A DNA stretch of 64,000 nt from Benincasa hispida. Taxonomy: Eukaryota; Streptophyta; Magnoliopsida; Cucurbitales; Cucurbitaceae. Shown piece by piece: positions 12,626 to 24,551 of the stretch (positions are counted from its first letter, which is position 1; each line of letters starts with the position of its first letter). The DNA lies in contig NC_052350.1 in assembly GCF_009727055.1 (NCBI RefSeq), positions 41,664,364-41,728,363 of the forward strand. The letters are read 5' to 3'. Made by a program: the position numbers and the translations under genes. The notes under the pieces are model-generated. The model searched no databases and had not been told where the DNA came from. It was given only the letters and a program-made list of their open reading frames with translations.

Positions 12626-14473
12626 TGTTCGGTTGTTTGTCCTAAAACTCACCGTTTATAATTTTAAACATATTCTATTTACAATAAATGCCAATTATTC
12701 AATAAAATTATTGTTGAATATGTAAGTTGCACTTGTAAAGACTAAATCCAATAAACTAAAATCCATGACTATTATACGAATACTTAGACTTTATGTAGAG
12801 ACATAAAAATAGATAACTTCAAGTAAATAACTAAAACAGTCTATAGTATATGAATAAGGTTGGATATCTTATTCTGATAACACAATCGGATGTGACCCAC
12901 TTTGTATTTAGTACAAACGATGTGATCCTGAACCGTTCATGTGGAGACATGCGACTGGGAGCGTCCTATGCAATGGGTTTGCGTAAGACCGGACCAAGAA
13001 ACGAGTCACTCTTACTTTATAACATTGTTTACTGTTTAAGACTGACTATTTCAATTCAATGACGTAGGTAACTTGACCTTAATCCTGAGCTAACTATGAA
13101 CTCTTGTTTATTTGGGATTATCCTTAGATTGCATGGCTAAGGGTTGGCTCAACAGTGTCGGCTCAATAAGCCTCCCATTTCAAGGGTAAGATCAAGTAGA
13201 TAGCTGGGGACATAGGGTGCAAGATGAAAATCACTCCTACCTGCTTTTAGGGATAGTAAAGAGATTATTCCCTTGAGTGCTGACTCCAGGTTTTGAACAA
13301 GGGGCCCCACCCTCTCATTAACACAAACCAATTGTTCATTAGAGGATCAATGAGACTTAAGGAGCAAAATGTAATTTCAGGGGTAAAACAATATTTGTCC
13401 CAGCCGTTATTACGAAGAACCTGTGAAGGGTCGATTTACTGATTACAGTTAAATCAAATGGATAGAAATATATCTACAGTAAGAGGAGTGCAACTATTGG
13501 GCTTTAATGAAGTAACCCGGTAGTTAATGAATGTTGGTTAATTAGGTTAAAGAGTTTAGCTAGTTAATCTCGTATCATTGGAGCTAATGATCTGTAGGTT
13601 CATTAGGTCCCCCTACTAACTCACAAACGAAATAAACCTTAGAATAGAGTGATGAATTTAATTTGAAACGTTCGAAATTCGAATGAAGGAAATTAGTAAT
13701 TATATGTGATATGATTACTCGTTTAGTTATTGAACTAAACAAAATTGGAGAATCGAACAATATTTAAATTTGATTTAAATATAAATTTCATGAATAAGAA
13801 TTCATGGTAGTAGAATTGGTGTTTAATTAATTTAATATTTGATATTAAATTACTAGAATTAATTATTAATTTTAATTGAATTAATTTTTGTAAAATTAAT
13901 AAAATTTCAGTTTAGTTAAAATAATTAAAACTGAAATTTTGATTTTAATTTTGAAATAAATTTCAAAATTAAAGAGAAAAATGGATTCTGGAGAAATCCA
14001 CTAAAAGTAGGATTTTTTCCACTTAATAAACACCTTGATCTTCCACTCAATTCCACTAAATTGAAGAAGAAGGAGCTATCTTAAGGTGAGAAAATCTGAG
14101 TACGTGAGTTTCTTGAACAAAACTCACAAGATTGAGCTGAGAAGACATCCATCAAACTAGATTTTTGCTTAAAAGAAAGATTGAAGAAGGGTTCTTCAAG
14201 TTCCTGTAGAAAACAACTTCTCCTCTCAAATTCTTCCCTAAATTCCATTTTGAGTCTCACAACTCAATTTAAGGTTCTAGAGAATAGTAGGAAAGATAAA
14301 ATGGTGATGGAGTGAAGAATCAAGCTGGAACTTGAAGATTTTGGTGTTCTTCAAAGTTATGTTATTGAAACCCTCTTTTTCCTTATGAACATGTTGTCTT
14401 AAATGCTAAAATTAATGAATTAAAGTGCTTATTGATCCTGATTTCTTCCGCTAATTGCATGCCAACTCCATCA
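12626..14473 (+). mobile_element. 5' LTR of copia A element 2
   Basis: 1,848 bp, TGTTCGG to CTCCATCA. It is collinear with the 3' LTR but shorter by about 94 bp once the MITE is removed. One clear gap is near 13320, where about 30 bp present at 21039-21075 are missing. Confidence 0.85.
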
Positions 14474-14475
14474 AT

Positions 14476-14488
14476 TGGTATCAGGGCA
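14476..14488 (+). other. Primer binding site of copia A element 2
   Basis: TGGTATCAGGGC two bases after the LTR. It matches the initiator methionine tRNA primer site except for one A-to-G change. Confidence 0.8.
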
Positions 14489-16465
14489 GTATTTAAGCAC
14501 TCAATTCTTGTTAATTTTAGCTTGGTGAGTGATTTTCATAGTATGTATGAAAATGGTGGACTAATATGTTTTTTTCCAGTTTTGGCATTAAATTCTCTTC
14601 AATTATGTTTTAATTATTGTAATTGGCTCTTGTTTGATGGGCTTTAATGTGTGTTCAAGTGTCTATAAATTTGTTAAAGTCAATAGAGTTGTAATTAGGT
14701 TGTAATTGAAGAAAGTAACAAAGGTGGTCTATAGCAGAAAACTGTTTTTAAAGCTACTAACAGGCAGTGTTGCAACATTGCCCCTAGAGCATTGCAACAC
14801 TACTCATCCTTCAGCCCAGAATCGAAGAATTGATCTTGTGGCATCGTAATGCTAGGATGAAGCCTTGCAACACTATTCATCCCAGGCCAGAAAGCGTGTG
14901 CATGACCCGACCAACAGTCTAAGTGAACCAGTTCAGCCGGTCTGGGTCTGGGAGGTTTGGTTCAATCCATTATAGACCAATTCAACTTGTTTTCAAGCCT
15001 TGGAGATCTGGTTCGGGTGGTTCACATCGGTTCGCGCAGTTCAAAAAAATTTTGGAGCTGGTTTTAATTAGTTTCGTAATAATTTAGGCTATTTGTTTGC
15101 TTAAAATGCTAAAACTGGTCCATATTAGTGTCTATTTAATTGTTTATGCATTGTGAATGCATGTTATAATTAAATAAATATTGTATATAGTTTGCCATGT
15201 ACATTTAAAATCTCATCATAGAAAGCATGTTGTATGCATTGAAAGTATGTTATAGTATGCATGTTTAGGGTTTCACATATTTAATATAAGTGTTATATTA
15301 AATGCTAAAATGCTTGGTGAATGTTATGGATGCAAAGCATGTCAAAAGTTTTATAAGTTCTTATAAAAATTGGGTTAGACATTTAAAATCCATAAAAAAG
15401 ATAAGTTACATGCTCATGTAGGTTAACAACTTGTTTTAATAGTTAAAATAGATCACTATCTTGTAAAATATTGGTTACAAACTCAACCGGTATATAATCT
15501 TGTCTAAGGTTAGAGGTATTTAAGTTGACGGTCTACGGAACACCTCCTACGTGGGGATTATGGCCAAATAATTGAACATTGTTAACCCGATTTTATGAGC
15601 ATACGTGAGTGGTGTGAGGTTATAAAACTGGTTCACCTAGACATCGTAGGTTAATTCCAAATATAATCGTCATACTAGGAAAATTACCTAGACTTTTGTT
15701 GTTTAATTAGCCAGAACATACCTAAGTAAATATTTATTCAAATCAAATAGAATACTTCATTAGGAGATTAATAACATATATGATATGTTGTTCTTAGCAT
15801 TCATGTCCCTAAGAGTTCACATCGTGAGATCCATGTTCGGTTTCTTGTCGATTATACCCCGACTGCTCCATTCGGAAAGTATTTACATGGGTCAATAGCA
15901 AGGTGAATAGGGGAAGTAGTTCATAGTAAGTGGGTGAAGGATGTGTGTCAATATCTTCTGTGGTCTCTTCCATTAGTTTGGACCGTGAGATTCTTATGTT
16001 GCGCCTGCTTGTCAACTTTATGCAATCTACGCTAGTCGTTTTACGGTGACTATCCCCTTTGAGGGTTGTAACATAGGATCAAAACAAATTAAACTCCAAA
16101 ATGGATAGGGTTTCTTATGTTGATTCTCAACCTTGACTCTCCAATTCAGTAGCATCGTTGGGGTCTATCTCTGAAGTCTGAAAATAGAGGGTTACACTTG
16201 CAAGAGTTACTAAGTGTTAGTAAGTTCTTAACAGAAAACGGTAACTAAATAACTATAGGAATAAAAGTTATTCTAGAGGTAGTATTTAGTCAAGAATTTC
16301 TTGCTTCAGTAAATGAGTATTTGACTGCCCCTCGGTAGCATTAATTCATACTCACTAAAGTATCGTTGCAAATAAATAATGAAATTTGAGTACATTATTA
16401 ATTTTGCTAAAATTGAATTGGATTTGATAGAAATTTACTAATTAGAATTTATCTATAATTTCAAC
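14489..16465 (+). other. Long untranslated leader of copia A element 2
   Basis: About 2 kb without meaningful frames between the primer site and the gag ATG. The last 350 bp match the start of this window. Around 14765-14880 it holds repeated gcaacact/gcattgcaac words. Confidence 0.6.
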
Positions 16466-16683
16466 ATGTCGACTTCTTCAATATCATTTGCTTCCAATAA
16501 AAATAACAGTCTTAATTATTCAACATAAAAATCGAATATACTAGCAGATGATGATTTAAAATTTGTTTAACAGAGGCATGTCCTCTATCTCTCAACTTAA
16601 CTACAATAAAAAAAAGTTTTGAACGTCATTGATGAGGAAACAAAAGAAGCACAACAGAGTTAATATGATTTGCTAGTCATTGA
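16466..16683 (+). pseudogene. gag remnant of copia A element 2
   Basis: The ATG at 16466 begins a gag-like start comparable with that at 283 (ASNKNNSLNYST instead of AFDKLIGDNYAT). Stops follow within 30 codons. After about 200 bp the sequence jumps straight to the protease region, so nearly all of gag, including the zinc knuckle, has been deleted. Confidence 0.7.
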
Positions 16684-17291
16684 AACATGTTTAGTGGAAA
16701 ATGATAAATTAACCTGCATAATAGATTCAGGTGTCGCTAACCATATCTGTGCTTTCGCTCAGAAAACTAGTTCCTTGAGATAGCTTACAGAAGGCGAGAC
16801 AACCTTTAAGGTAGGGATCGAGGAGGTTATTTCAGCTAAAGTAGTGGGAGATGTAAAGTTATTTATTGGAGATAGACACATTTTACTTGAAAATTTTTAT
16901 TACATTCCTTCTATGAAAAGGAATTTAATCTTTATCTCATTTTTGCTAGAACAAAATTATAAAGTCTCTTTTGAAAATAATGACGTGTTCATTATTTCAA
17001 AACGTAATAAAATATGTTCTGCAAATCTGAAAAATAACTTATATGTGTTAAACCAACTGAGGTAAAAGTCGTTTCGAATATAGAGATGTTTAAAACGGCT
17101 GACACTCAAAACAAGAAACGAAGGATTTCTCCAAATGCCTATCTTTGGCACTTAAGACTAGATCATATTAATCTCAATAGAATTGAAAGATTGGTTAAGA
17201 GTGGACTTCTAAACAAATTAGAAGATAACTCTTTACCTCCAAGTGAATCTTGTCTTGAGGGTAAAATGACCAAAAGACAAAAGAGGTCTTA
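16684..17291 (+). pseudogene. Copia A protease and pre-integrase
   Basis: Starts TCLVENDKLTCIIDSGVANHIC, with the aspartic protease triad DSG near 16724-16732 (DSGV where the family usually has DSGA). It continues through VGDVKLFIGDRHILLENF and the conserved FYYIPSMKRNLI. A stop at 17063 separates it from a 68-codon frame (17086-17291) with the pre-integrase zinc-finger pattern YLWHLRLDHINLNRIERL. The second cysteine pair is degraded (ESCLEGKMTKRQ), consistent with loss of selection. Confidence 0.85.
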
Positions 17292-17618
17292 AAGTTAAAG
17301 AGCCCTTATAGCTGGTACATTCAGACTTTTGCAGTCCGATGAATGTTAAAGTTAGAAGAGGGTATGAATATTTCATCAGTTTAATAGATGATTATTCAAG
17401 ATATGGCTATATTTACCTAATGCATCTAAGTCTAAAACACTTCAAAAGTTCAAGGAATACAAGATAGAGGTTGAAAACAAATTAGGTAAAAAGATTAAAA
17501 CATTTTAATCAGATCGTGGTGGTGAGTACATTTTGAACATAGTTCCCTCGAAAAGTGTTTCAGAAACACCTTATGAGTTATGGAGATATTGTAAAGGTAG
17601 TTTACGTCACTTCAGGAT
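17292..17618 (+). pseudogene. Copia A integrase, internally deleted
   Basis: Contains the first catalytic region (LVHSDFC, then LIDDYSRYGYIY) and a trace of the second (SDRGGEYIL, written with a frameshift near 17510). It then jumps to ETPYELW about 40 bases later. The segment with the catalytic glutamate is missing, so integrase cannot be active. Confidence 0.75.
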
Positions 17619-18120
17619 TTGGGATGTCCAGCACATGTGTTGGTGCAAAATCCAAAGAAATTGGAACATCGTTCAAAGGTATGTCTATGTGTAGACTATC
17701 CTAAAGAGTCAAAAGGTGGTTATTTTTATGATCATCGAGAAGATAAAGTATTTGTATCGACAAATACAAAATTTCTAAAGGAAGACCACATTAAAAATCA
17801 TCAACCTCGCAGTAAGCTAGTATTAAGTGAGATGTCCAAAGATATTACAGATAGGTCAACAAGAGTTGTTTATCAAGCTGGTCCTTCAACAAAAGTTGAT
17901 GATGAAATTGGTACTTCACATCCTTCTCAAGAATAGAGAATGCCTCAACGTAGTGGAAGGGTTATTCAATAGCCTGACCATTACATGGGTTTAACAAAAA
18001 CTCAAGTCGTCATACCTGATGATGGCTTAAAGTATCCGTTGACCTTTAAACAGTCAATGAAAGATGTAGATAGAGACCAGTGGATAAAAGCCATGGACCT
18101 CGAAATGGAGTCAATGTACT
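17619..18120 (+). pseudogene. Copia A integrase tail and linker to RT
   Basis: A 105-codon frame (17619-17936) carries the conserved post-integrase module (MGCPAHVL, CLCVDYPKESKGGYFYD, VFVSTNTKFLKEDH). It is followed across a stop by MPQRSGRVIQ and KYPLTFKQSM, which usually precede the reverse transcriptase. Confidence 0.8.
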
Positions 18121-18878
18121 CAGTCTGAGAACTTGTAAATCAACCAGAAGGAACAAAATCTATTGGTTGCAAATGGATTTACAAGAGAAAACGAGACCAA
18201 GTTGGTAAGGTACAGACCTACAAAGCTAGACTTCTAGTAAAAGGGTTTACCCAGATGGAGAGTAGATTATGGAGAAACCTTATCTCCGGTTTCCATGATC
18301 AAGTCCATTAGAATATTCTTGTCTATCGCTGCATTTTATGATTATGAAATCTAGCAGATGGATGTCAAGACAACTTTTCTCAATAGCTATCTTGAAGAAA
18401 GTATCTATATGTCTCAACCAGAGGGATTTATTGAATAGAGTCAAGAGCAAAAAGTTTGCAAGTTTAAAAGATCCATTTATGGATTAAAAAAAGCTGCTCG
18501 ATCCTGGAAAATGAGATTTACACTGCGATCAAATCTTATGGCTTTGAACAGAACGTTGAGAACCTTGTGTTTACAAGAAGATTGTCAACAAAACTGTAGT
18601 TTTTTCTAGTTCTATATGTTGATCATATTCTACTCATTAGAAATGAAGTCGAATTTCTAAATGACGTTAAGAGATGGCTAACTATGCAATTCCAAATGAA
18701 GGATTTGAGAAAAGCGCAGTCTGTTCTTAGGATCCAAATAGTTCAGAATCGCAAGAACAAAACATTAGCATTGTCTCAGGTGTCTTATATAAAAAAGATG
18801 TTGTCTAGATATAAAATGAAAAATTCCAAGAAAGACATGTTATCTATCAGGCACGAAATTCGCATGTCTAAGGAATAA
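18121..18878 (+). pseudogene. Copia A reverse transcriptase
   Basis: Recognisable in pieces across frames: GCKWIYKRKRDQVGKV (fingers), LVKGFTQ, a frame-shifted MDVKTTFLN-like catalytic A motif near 18360-18390, and at 18611-18625 LYVDH where the family has YVDD. The last aspartate of the active site is therefore replaced by histidine. The final 64-codon frame (18684-18878) is the thumb/connection region (LTMQFQMKDL, ALSQVSYIKKML). Several stops and frameshifts are present. Confidence 0.85.
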
Positions 18879-19079
18879 TGTTCTAAGACACCATGAGAGG
18901 TTGAGGTTATGAAACGAACTTCATATGCATTAGCAATTGAAGTTTAATGTATGTCATGTTGTATACACATCCCGACATCTGCTATGCAGTTAGATTTGTC
19001 AGCAGATACCAGTCCAATCCTGGATATGATCATTGGACTACCGTGAAAAACATCCCCAAGTATCTTTGAAAAATGAGGG

Positions 19080-19588
19080 ACTATATGCTCGTGTATAGTA
19101 CTAAGGATCTGATCCTTACTGGATAAACTGATTCTAACTTCCAGACCGATGTGGATTCGAGGAAATCTACTTCAGGATCAGTATTCACTCTGAATGGAGG
19201 AGCTATAGTATGGAAGAGTATAAAGCAAAGTTGCATTGCTGACTCCACCATGGAAGCGGAGTATATAGTTGCATGTGAAGTAGCCAAAGAAGTAGTTTGG
19301 ATCAGAAATTTCTTAACCGGTTTGAAAGTTGTTCCAAATATGCATCTGCCCATCACCCTCTGTTGTGAGAACAATGGAGCAGTTGCAAATTTCAAAGAAC
19401 CTAGAAGCCATAAGCGAGAAAAGCATATTGAGCGCAAGTCCCATCTTATAAGGGAGATCGTACATCGTAGAGACGTGATCGTCACGCAAATAGCCTCAGA
19501 AGAAAACTTAGTTGATCCATTTACAAAGACCCTCTCGACTGAAGTGTTCGAGGATCACATAGTAGGACTAGGACTACGAGATAGATAG
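19080..19588 (+). pseudogene. Copia A RNase H
   Basis: RNase H, which degrades the RNA strand during reverse transcription. After a stop near 19124 an open frame runs to 19588. It holds DSRKSTSGSVFTLNGGAIVW, then the acidic motif DSTMEAEYIVACEVAKEVVW, CENNGAVA and the terminal LVDPFTKTL. This is the best-preserved domain of the element. Its ending, about 130 bp before the 3' LTR, is in the normal place. Confidence 0.9.
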
Positions 19589-19705
19589 AACAAGGGTAAG
19601 TGGGAGAAATACTGGGTATTGGATGCCCTACTTTATGGTATTTATTCTCTCGTTACTTAATGTTATATATATTTGTGTATATGTAAATCCACTGGAGTTT
19701 TAGTC

Positions 19706-19717
19706 CAAGCGGGAGTT
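19706..19717 (+). other. Polypurine tract of copia A element 2
   Basis: Purine-rich aagcgggagt directly before the TGTTGGG start of the 3' LTR, where plus-strand DNA synthesis is primed. Confidence 0.6.
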
Positions 19718-22274
19718 TGTTGGGTTGTTTGTCCTAAAACTTTCTATTTGTAATTTTAAACATATTCTATTTACAATAAAGATGTTAATGCCAATTATTC
19801 AATAAAATTGTTGTTGAATATGTAAATTGCACTTGTAAAGACTAAATTCAATAAACTAAGATCCATGACTATTATATGAATACTTGGAATTTATGTAGAG
19901 ACACCAAGATTGATCAAGTTCAAGTAAATAGCCAAAACGGTCTATAGTATATGAATAAGGTTGGGTACCTTATTCTGGTAACACAATCAGATGCGGCCTA
20001 CTTTGTATTCAGTATAAACGATATTATCCTAAATCGTTCATGTGGAGATATGTGAGTGAGGGTGTCCTATGCAATGGGTTTGCATAAGACCAGACCAAGA
20101 AACGAGTCACTATTATTGTATAACCTTATTTACTAGGGTTGTACATGAGTTGGGTTGGGTTGGGTTGAGGATGCTTTTTGGATCAACTCGAAATTCAGGT
20201 TGGTTGGGTTAGCAACCCAAAGAACCCAAATAAAGTCTCTAATCCAACCCGACCCAACCCTTAAAATTCAGATTGGGTTGGGTTGGGTTGTCAGATTATA
20301 ATTTGTTTTTTTTTCCTTTTTAATTAAAAATATGTAAATTTATATACAAAACATGACTAATATCTAAAATCTCATAAAATTCAAATGCTCAATACCAATT
20401 ATATCTAAGATATTTATTGCAAACTTCAAATAAAATCAAATATCATAAAAATTTTAAAATAAAAAAATTTAAAATTCACAAATTAATCGATACAAAGTAA
20501 TCAAATTTTAAACAAAGAGAAATATATATAGTATATTTTATTTATATATATAAAATTCGGGTTGGGTTGGGTCAACTCAAATTTTTTTTTTTAACCATCT
20601 CATGACCCAACCCAATCCAACAAAAATAGAAAAAATTTAACCCAACCCAACCTAAAAACAAAACTAACCCAACCCAACCCTTATATTTTGGGTTGGGTAG
20701 TCTGAGTTGTTCGAGTTGTTGGGTTATTTGAACACCCTTATTGTTTACTGTTTAAGACTGACTGTTTCAATTCGATGACCTAGGTAACTCGACCTTAATC
20801 CTAAGCTAACTATGAACTTCTTTTTACTTGGAATTATCCATAGATTTGCATGGGTGAGGATTGGCTCAACAGCACCGGCTCAATAAGCCTCTCATTTCAG
20901 AGATAAGACCAGGTAGATAGCTAGAGACATAGGTGCAAGATGAAATTCTCTCCTACCTGCTTTTAGGAATAGTAGAGAGGTTGTTCCCTTAAGTGCTGAC
21001 TCTGGGTCTTGATCAAGGGGCCCCACCCTCTCATTGGCTTGAGAGGGACTCGGTTTAATGATTGGAACACAAACCAATTGTTCATTAGAGGATTAGTGGG
21101 ACTTAAGGAGCAATATGTAATTTCAGGGGTAAAACATCATTTGACCCAGTTGTTGTTATAAACAACCTGTAAAGGGTCGACTTAATGATTACGGTTAAAT
21201 CAAGTAGAAAGAAATATATTTACAGCGAGGAGGGTGCAACTACTGGGCTTTAGTAACGCGGTAGTTAATGAATGTTGGTTAATTAGGTTAAAGAGTTTAG
21301 CCAGTTAATCTCAGATCATTGGAGCTCATGATCTGTAAGTTAGGTCTCCCTACTAGCTCACAAACGGAATAAATCTTAGAATAGAGTGATGATTTTAATT
21401 TGAAATGTTCAAAATTCAAATTAAGGGAATTAATAATTATATGAGATATAATTACTCGTTTAATTATTGAACTAAACGAAATTGGAGAATCGAGCAATAT
21501 TTAAATTTGATTTACATATAAATTTCATGAATAGGAATTCATGGTAGTAGAATTTGTGTTTTATTAATTTAATATTTGATATTAAATTAATAGAATTAAT
21601 TAAATTATTAAATTAACTATTAATTTTATTTAAAAAATTAATTAATTGAATTAATTTTCGTAAAATTAATAAAATTTCAGTTTAGTTAAAAGAATTAAAA
21701 CTGAAATTTTATTTTAATTTTAAAATGAATTTCAAAGTTAAAGAGAAAAATGGATTTTTGAGAAATCCACTAAAAGTGGGATTTTCCCACGAAATGAACA
21801 CCTTGATTTTCCACTCAATTCCACTAAATTGAAGAAGAAGTAGTTGTCTTAAGGCTTGGAAATCTGAGTGCATGAGTTTCTTGAACAAACTCATAAGATT
21901 AAGCTGAGAAGACATCCATCAAACTAGATTTTTGCTATAAAAAAAAAAAAAAAAAAAAGGAGAGATTGAAAAAGAGTTCTTCAAATTCCTGTAGAAAACA
22001 ACTTCTCCTCTCAAATTCTTCCCTAAATTCAATTCATTTCGAGTCCCACAACTCAATCTAAGGTCCCAGAGAATAGTGGAGAATATCAAGTGGTGGTCTA
22101 CATCCATTTGGAGTGAAGAATCAAGCTGGAACTTGAAGATTTTGGTGTTCTTCAATGGTATGTTGTTGAAATCCTCTTTTTCCTTATGAACATGTTGTCT
22201 TAAATGCTAAAATTGATGAATTAGAGTGCTTATTGATCTTGATTTCTTCCGCTAATTGCATGCTAACTCCATCA
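19718..22274 (+). mobile_element. 3' LTR of copia A element 2, split by a MITE
   Basis: 2,557 bp. Removing the 607-bp MITE and one 8-bp duplication leaves about 1.94 kb, close to the 1.93 kb of the LTR at 2250-4182. It ends CTCCATCA and is followed by AGAAC. An A-run of about 20 near 21940 is not in the 5' LTR. Confidence 0.85.
20134..20740. mobile_element. hAT-type MITE, copy 1
   Basis: 607-bp insertion in the LTR, flanked by an 8-bp duplication TTATTTAC (20126-20133) and TTGTTTAC (20741-20748). The uninterrupted 5' LTR has a single TTGTTTAC at the homologous site. Ends are inverted: TAGGGTTGT on the left and ACACCCTTA on the right. The outer 100-150 bp on both sides are rich in gggttgggtt / aacccaaccc and can fold back on each other. 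The centre is AT-rich and non-coding. The 8-bp duplication and terminal sequence fit a non-autonomous hAT element. Confidence 0.85.
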
Positions 22275-22279
22275 AGAAC

Positions 22280-22905
22280 AAGTTAAGAGATTGCAAACTT
22301 TTAGAGCGAAATGAGTATTGATTCATGTGGTTGCTTTCGCAGCCATCATCACTTAAAGGGGAATTTGAGGATTCAATTAAAGATGTAGTTCTGGATTGGA
22401 CGAAAAATATTAGAAGGGTGATTGTGTGGGTGTCGCGAGTGGAAATTTTAGGACATCTGACAATAGGAATGTTGTAAAGTAGAGATTTTAGGGCATTAAT
22501 TAAATCAGATCCATAGCATCAATAAAAACTCACAATGTTGAAGATTTTGCTATAATACTTGCCAAATTTGACCACAAAACCAATAAAAATGTAAAGCTTT
22601 CATTCCTTATTTATTTCGGTCAATTACCATCTTGAATGGAGAATCTTGTGAAAATCAATCACAAAATTATCATTATCAATTTGTCAGAGAAATATCAACA
22701 CTCTCTCTTACCTTATTAGTCACTATATTATTGCAAATGCAAAACCCCTAGTTTCCATATAAGTACCAGCCATATTTGAAAATCTCTTTATTCCTTTTAT
22801 ATCTCCATGCATGTGCGATATACGACAAATATGGGAGATTTATTAGTCACTATATTATTGTACATGTATGGAGTAAACTAACTTATATGTAAACATCCTT
22901 AAATT
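22280..22905. other. Unassigned spacer between elements
   Basis: No domain found. A 19-base phrase (attagtcactatattattg) occurs at about 22719 and again at about 22841. Joining the two flanks of copia A element 2 gives continuous sequence, but I do not recognise it. Confidence 0.4.
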
Positions 22906-23800
22906 TCATTGATATGAAAATCTTTCCTTCCAAAGGTGGACCCAAATCCAATCTCCCTCCTTAAATATCATATGCTTTCGATATTGATGAACCCTCTTTG
23001 CTACCTTGGAATTTTGCTTTTCAATTCTTTCTTTAACCTATTTATGTAGCTCTCGACTGGCAGTGGCCTTCTCATTAGCTTGAAAATTCACAACCTCAGT
23101 AGAAGGCAAAGGCAATAAATCAATAGGTGATGTTTAAATCTGTACACAATCTCAAATGATGTACATTTAGTGATACTATGAACAGCCGTGTTATATGAAA
23201 ATTTAATAAATGATAGAAAATCCTCCCAAGTTTTGGTGTTTCTATCTATTATAGCTCTAGGTATAGTCACCACTGTCCTATTGTCTACCTCAGTTTGTCC
23301 ATAGGTCTGAGGATGACATGTAGCGAAGTAAACTAACTTAGTACCGAACTTCCCCAAAGTACTTTCCAAAAATGACTTAAAAATTTCACATCTTTATCAC
23401 TAACAATACTTCTAGGAATGTCATGCAATTTAACCATATCCTTAAAGAATAAGTCAACCACATGTTTAGCATCATTAGTTTTATTACATGCAATGAAATG
23501 AGTCATTTTGCTAAACCTGCCAACTACCACAAAAATACTATCCTTCCCTCTCTTAGATCGAGGTAAACCTAACACAAAATCTATTTAAATATCTAACCAT
23601 GGTCCACTAGGGATTGGTAATGGCAAATATATTCTATGTGGTTTCGACTTAGACTTAGCTTCCCTACATGCAATATATCTCTCACACTCTTTATGTACAT
23701 CATGTCTCACTCTAGGCCAATAAAAATGCTCATTCAACATGTCATGTGACTTAATAACCCAAAATGTTCCATTAAACCTCCCTCATGCGCTTCTTTAAAT
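22906..23800 (-). pseudogene. Gypsy integrase, C-terminus lost
   Basis: Ty3/gypsy integrase read leftward. Frames show the end of the zinc-binding domain (HKECERYIACREAK near 23700), then the core [19 protein letters not shown] with the first aspartate, [21 protein letters not shown] with the second, and FATCHPQTYGQTEVDNRTV with the glutamate. A frameshift falls between the second and third parts. The tail EGDWIWVHLWKERF ends at about 22906, where this family normally continues with the rest of the C-terminal domain. That part, and a 3' LTR, are missing. Confidence 0.85.
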
Positions 23801-24047
23801 AATAGCTCACGAATAGAACAAGTGAAAATGCAGAGTTTATTCTTCCTAAACATAAATCTATTAAACATTATATAATCAGGCACAACATGTTTTTCTTGAG
23901 ATTTTCACCAATAGGTACAAAATAAGTGTCATGTAAATACAATGTCTCAATATGTTCAAAACCAACCAATCTAGTGTGAAAGGAATTTAGCAAGACATAC
24001 CTCCTCCATAGCACATCAACAACTACATTTTTCTTACCTTTTTTATA

Positions 24048-24551
24048 TCATATCACATAAGGAAAAGTTTCAATGAACTCCAACCATTTTGCATGTCTCC
24101 GATTCAGTTTTTGTTGGCCTTTTAAGTGTTGTAAGCTTTGGTGATCAATATGGATAACAAACTCTTTTGGCCACAAGTAATGTTGCCAAGTTTGTAGTGC
24201 TCTCACTAAGGCATAAAGTTCTTTGTCGTATGTGGGATATTTCAAGGCAGCTCCATCCAGTTTCTCACTGAAGTACATGAATAGTCTTTGATCCTGCATT
24301 AACACAACTCCAATTTCCATTCTACTGCCATCACACTCAATTTCAAATGTTAGCTCAAAATTTGTTAAGGCAAGTAAAAACGCACTACATAACTTATCTT
24401 TCAAATTATTGAAAGTGCGTTCTTGTATTTGTCCCCACTCAAACTTTACATTTTTCTTTATAAGTTCATTAAGTATTGCTTTAACCTTCTCATAATCAAC
24501 TTCCACTCCATGTCTAGAGACTACAAAACCTAGAAAGTTTACCTTTTCCAT
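24048..24551 (-). pseudogene. Gypsy RT thumb and RNase H
   Basis: 168-codon frame beginning [16 protein letters not shown], the end of the gypsy reverse transcriptase. It continues into RNase H ([55 protein letters not shown]), with the acidic residues of the DEDD set visible. Palm and fingers of the reverse transcriptase, and the protease, are absent. The gag zinc knuckle lies only about 100 bp upstream, so roughly 1.5-2 kb has been deleted at about 24545. Confidence 0.9.

Larger units (their letters stand above)
12626..22274 (+). mobile_element. Copia A element 2, both LTRs present
   Basis: Ty1/copia retrotransposon of 9.6 kb including a nested MITE. Order: 5' LTR, initiator-tRNA primer site, 2-kb leader, gag remnant, protease, pre-integrase, partial integrase, reverse transcriptase, RNase H, purine tract, 3' LTR. 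Flanking AGAAC repeats show the boundaries are true insertion ends. gag and integrase have large deletions, and frameshifts and stops are spread through pol, so it cannot move by itself. Confidence 0.9.

Noticed and set aside
22280..22905. Exon-like fragment around the target site of copia A element 2
   Set aside because: Joining the flanks gives a short open stretch and a ttgctttcgcag sequence resembling a splice acceptor. The frame stops quickly and no protein family is recognised.
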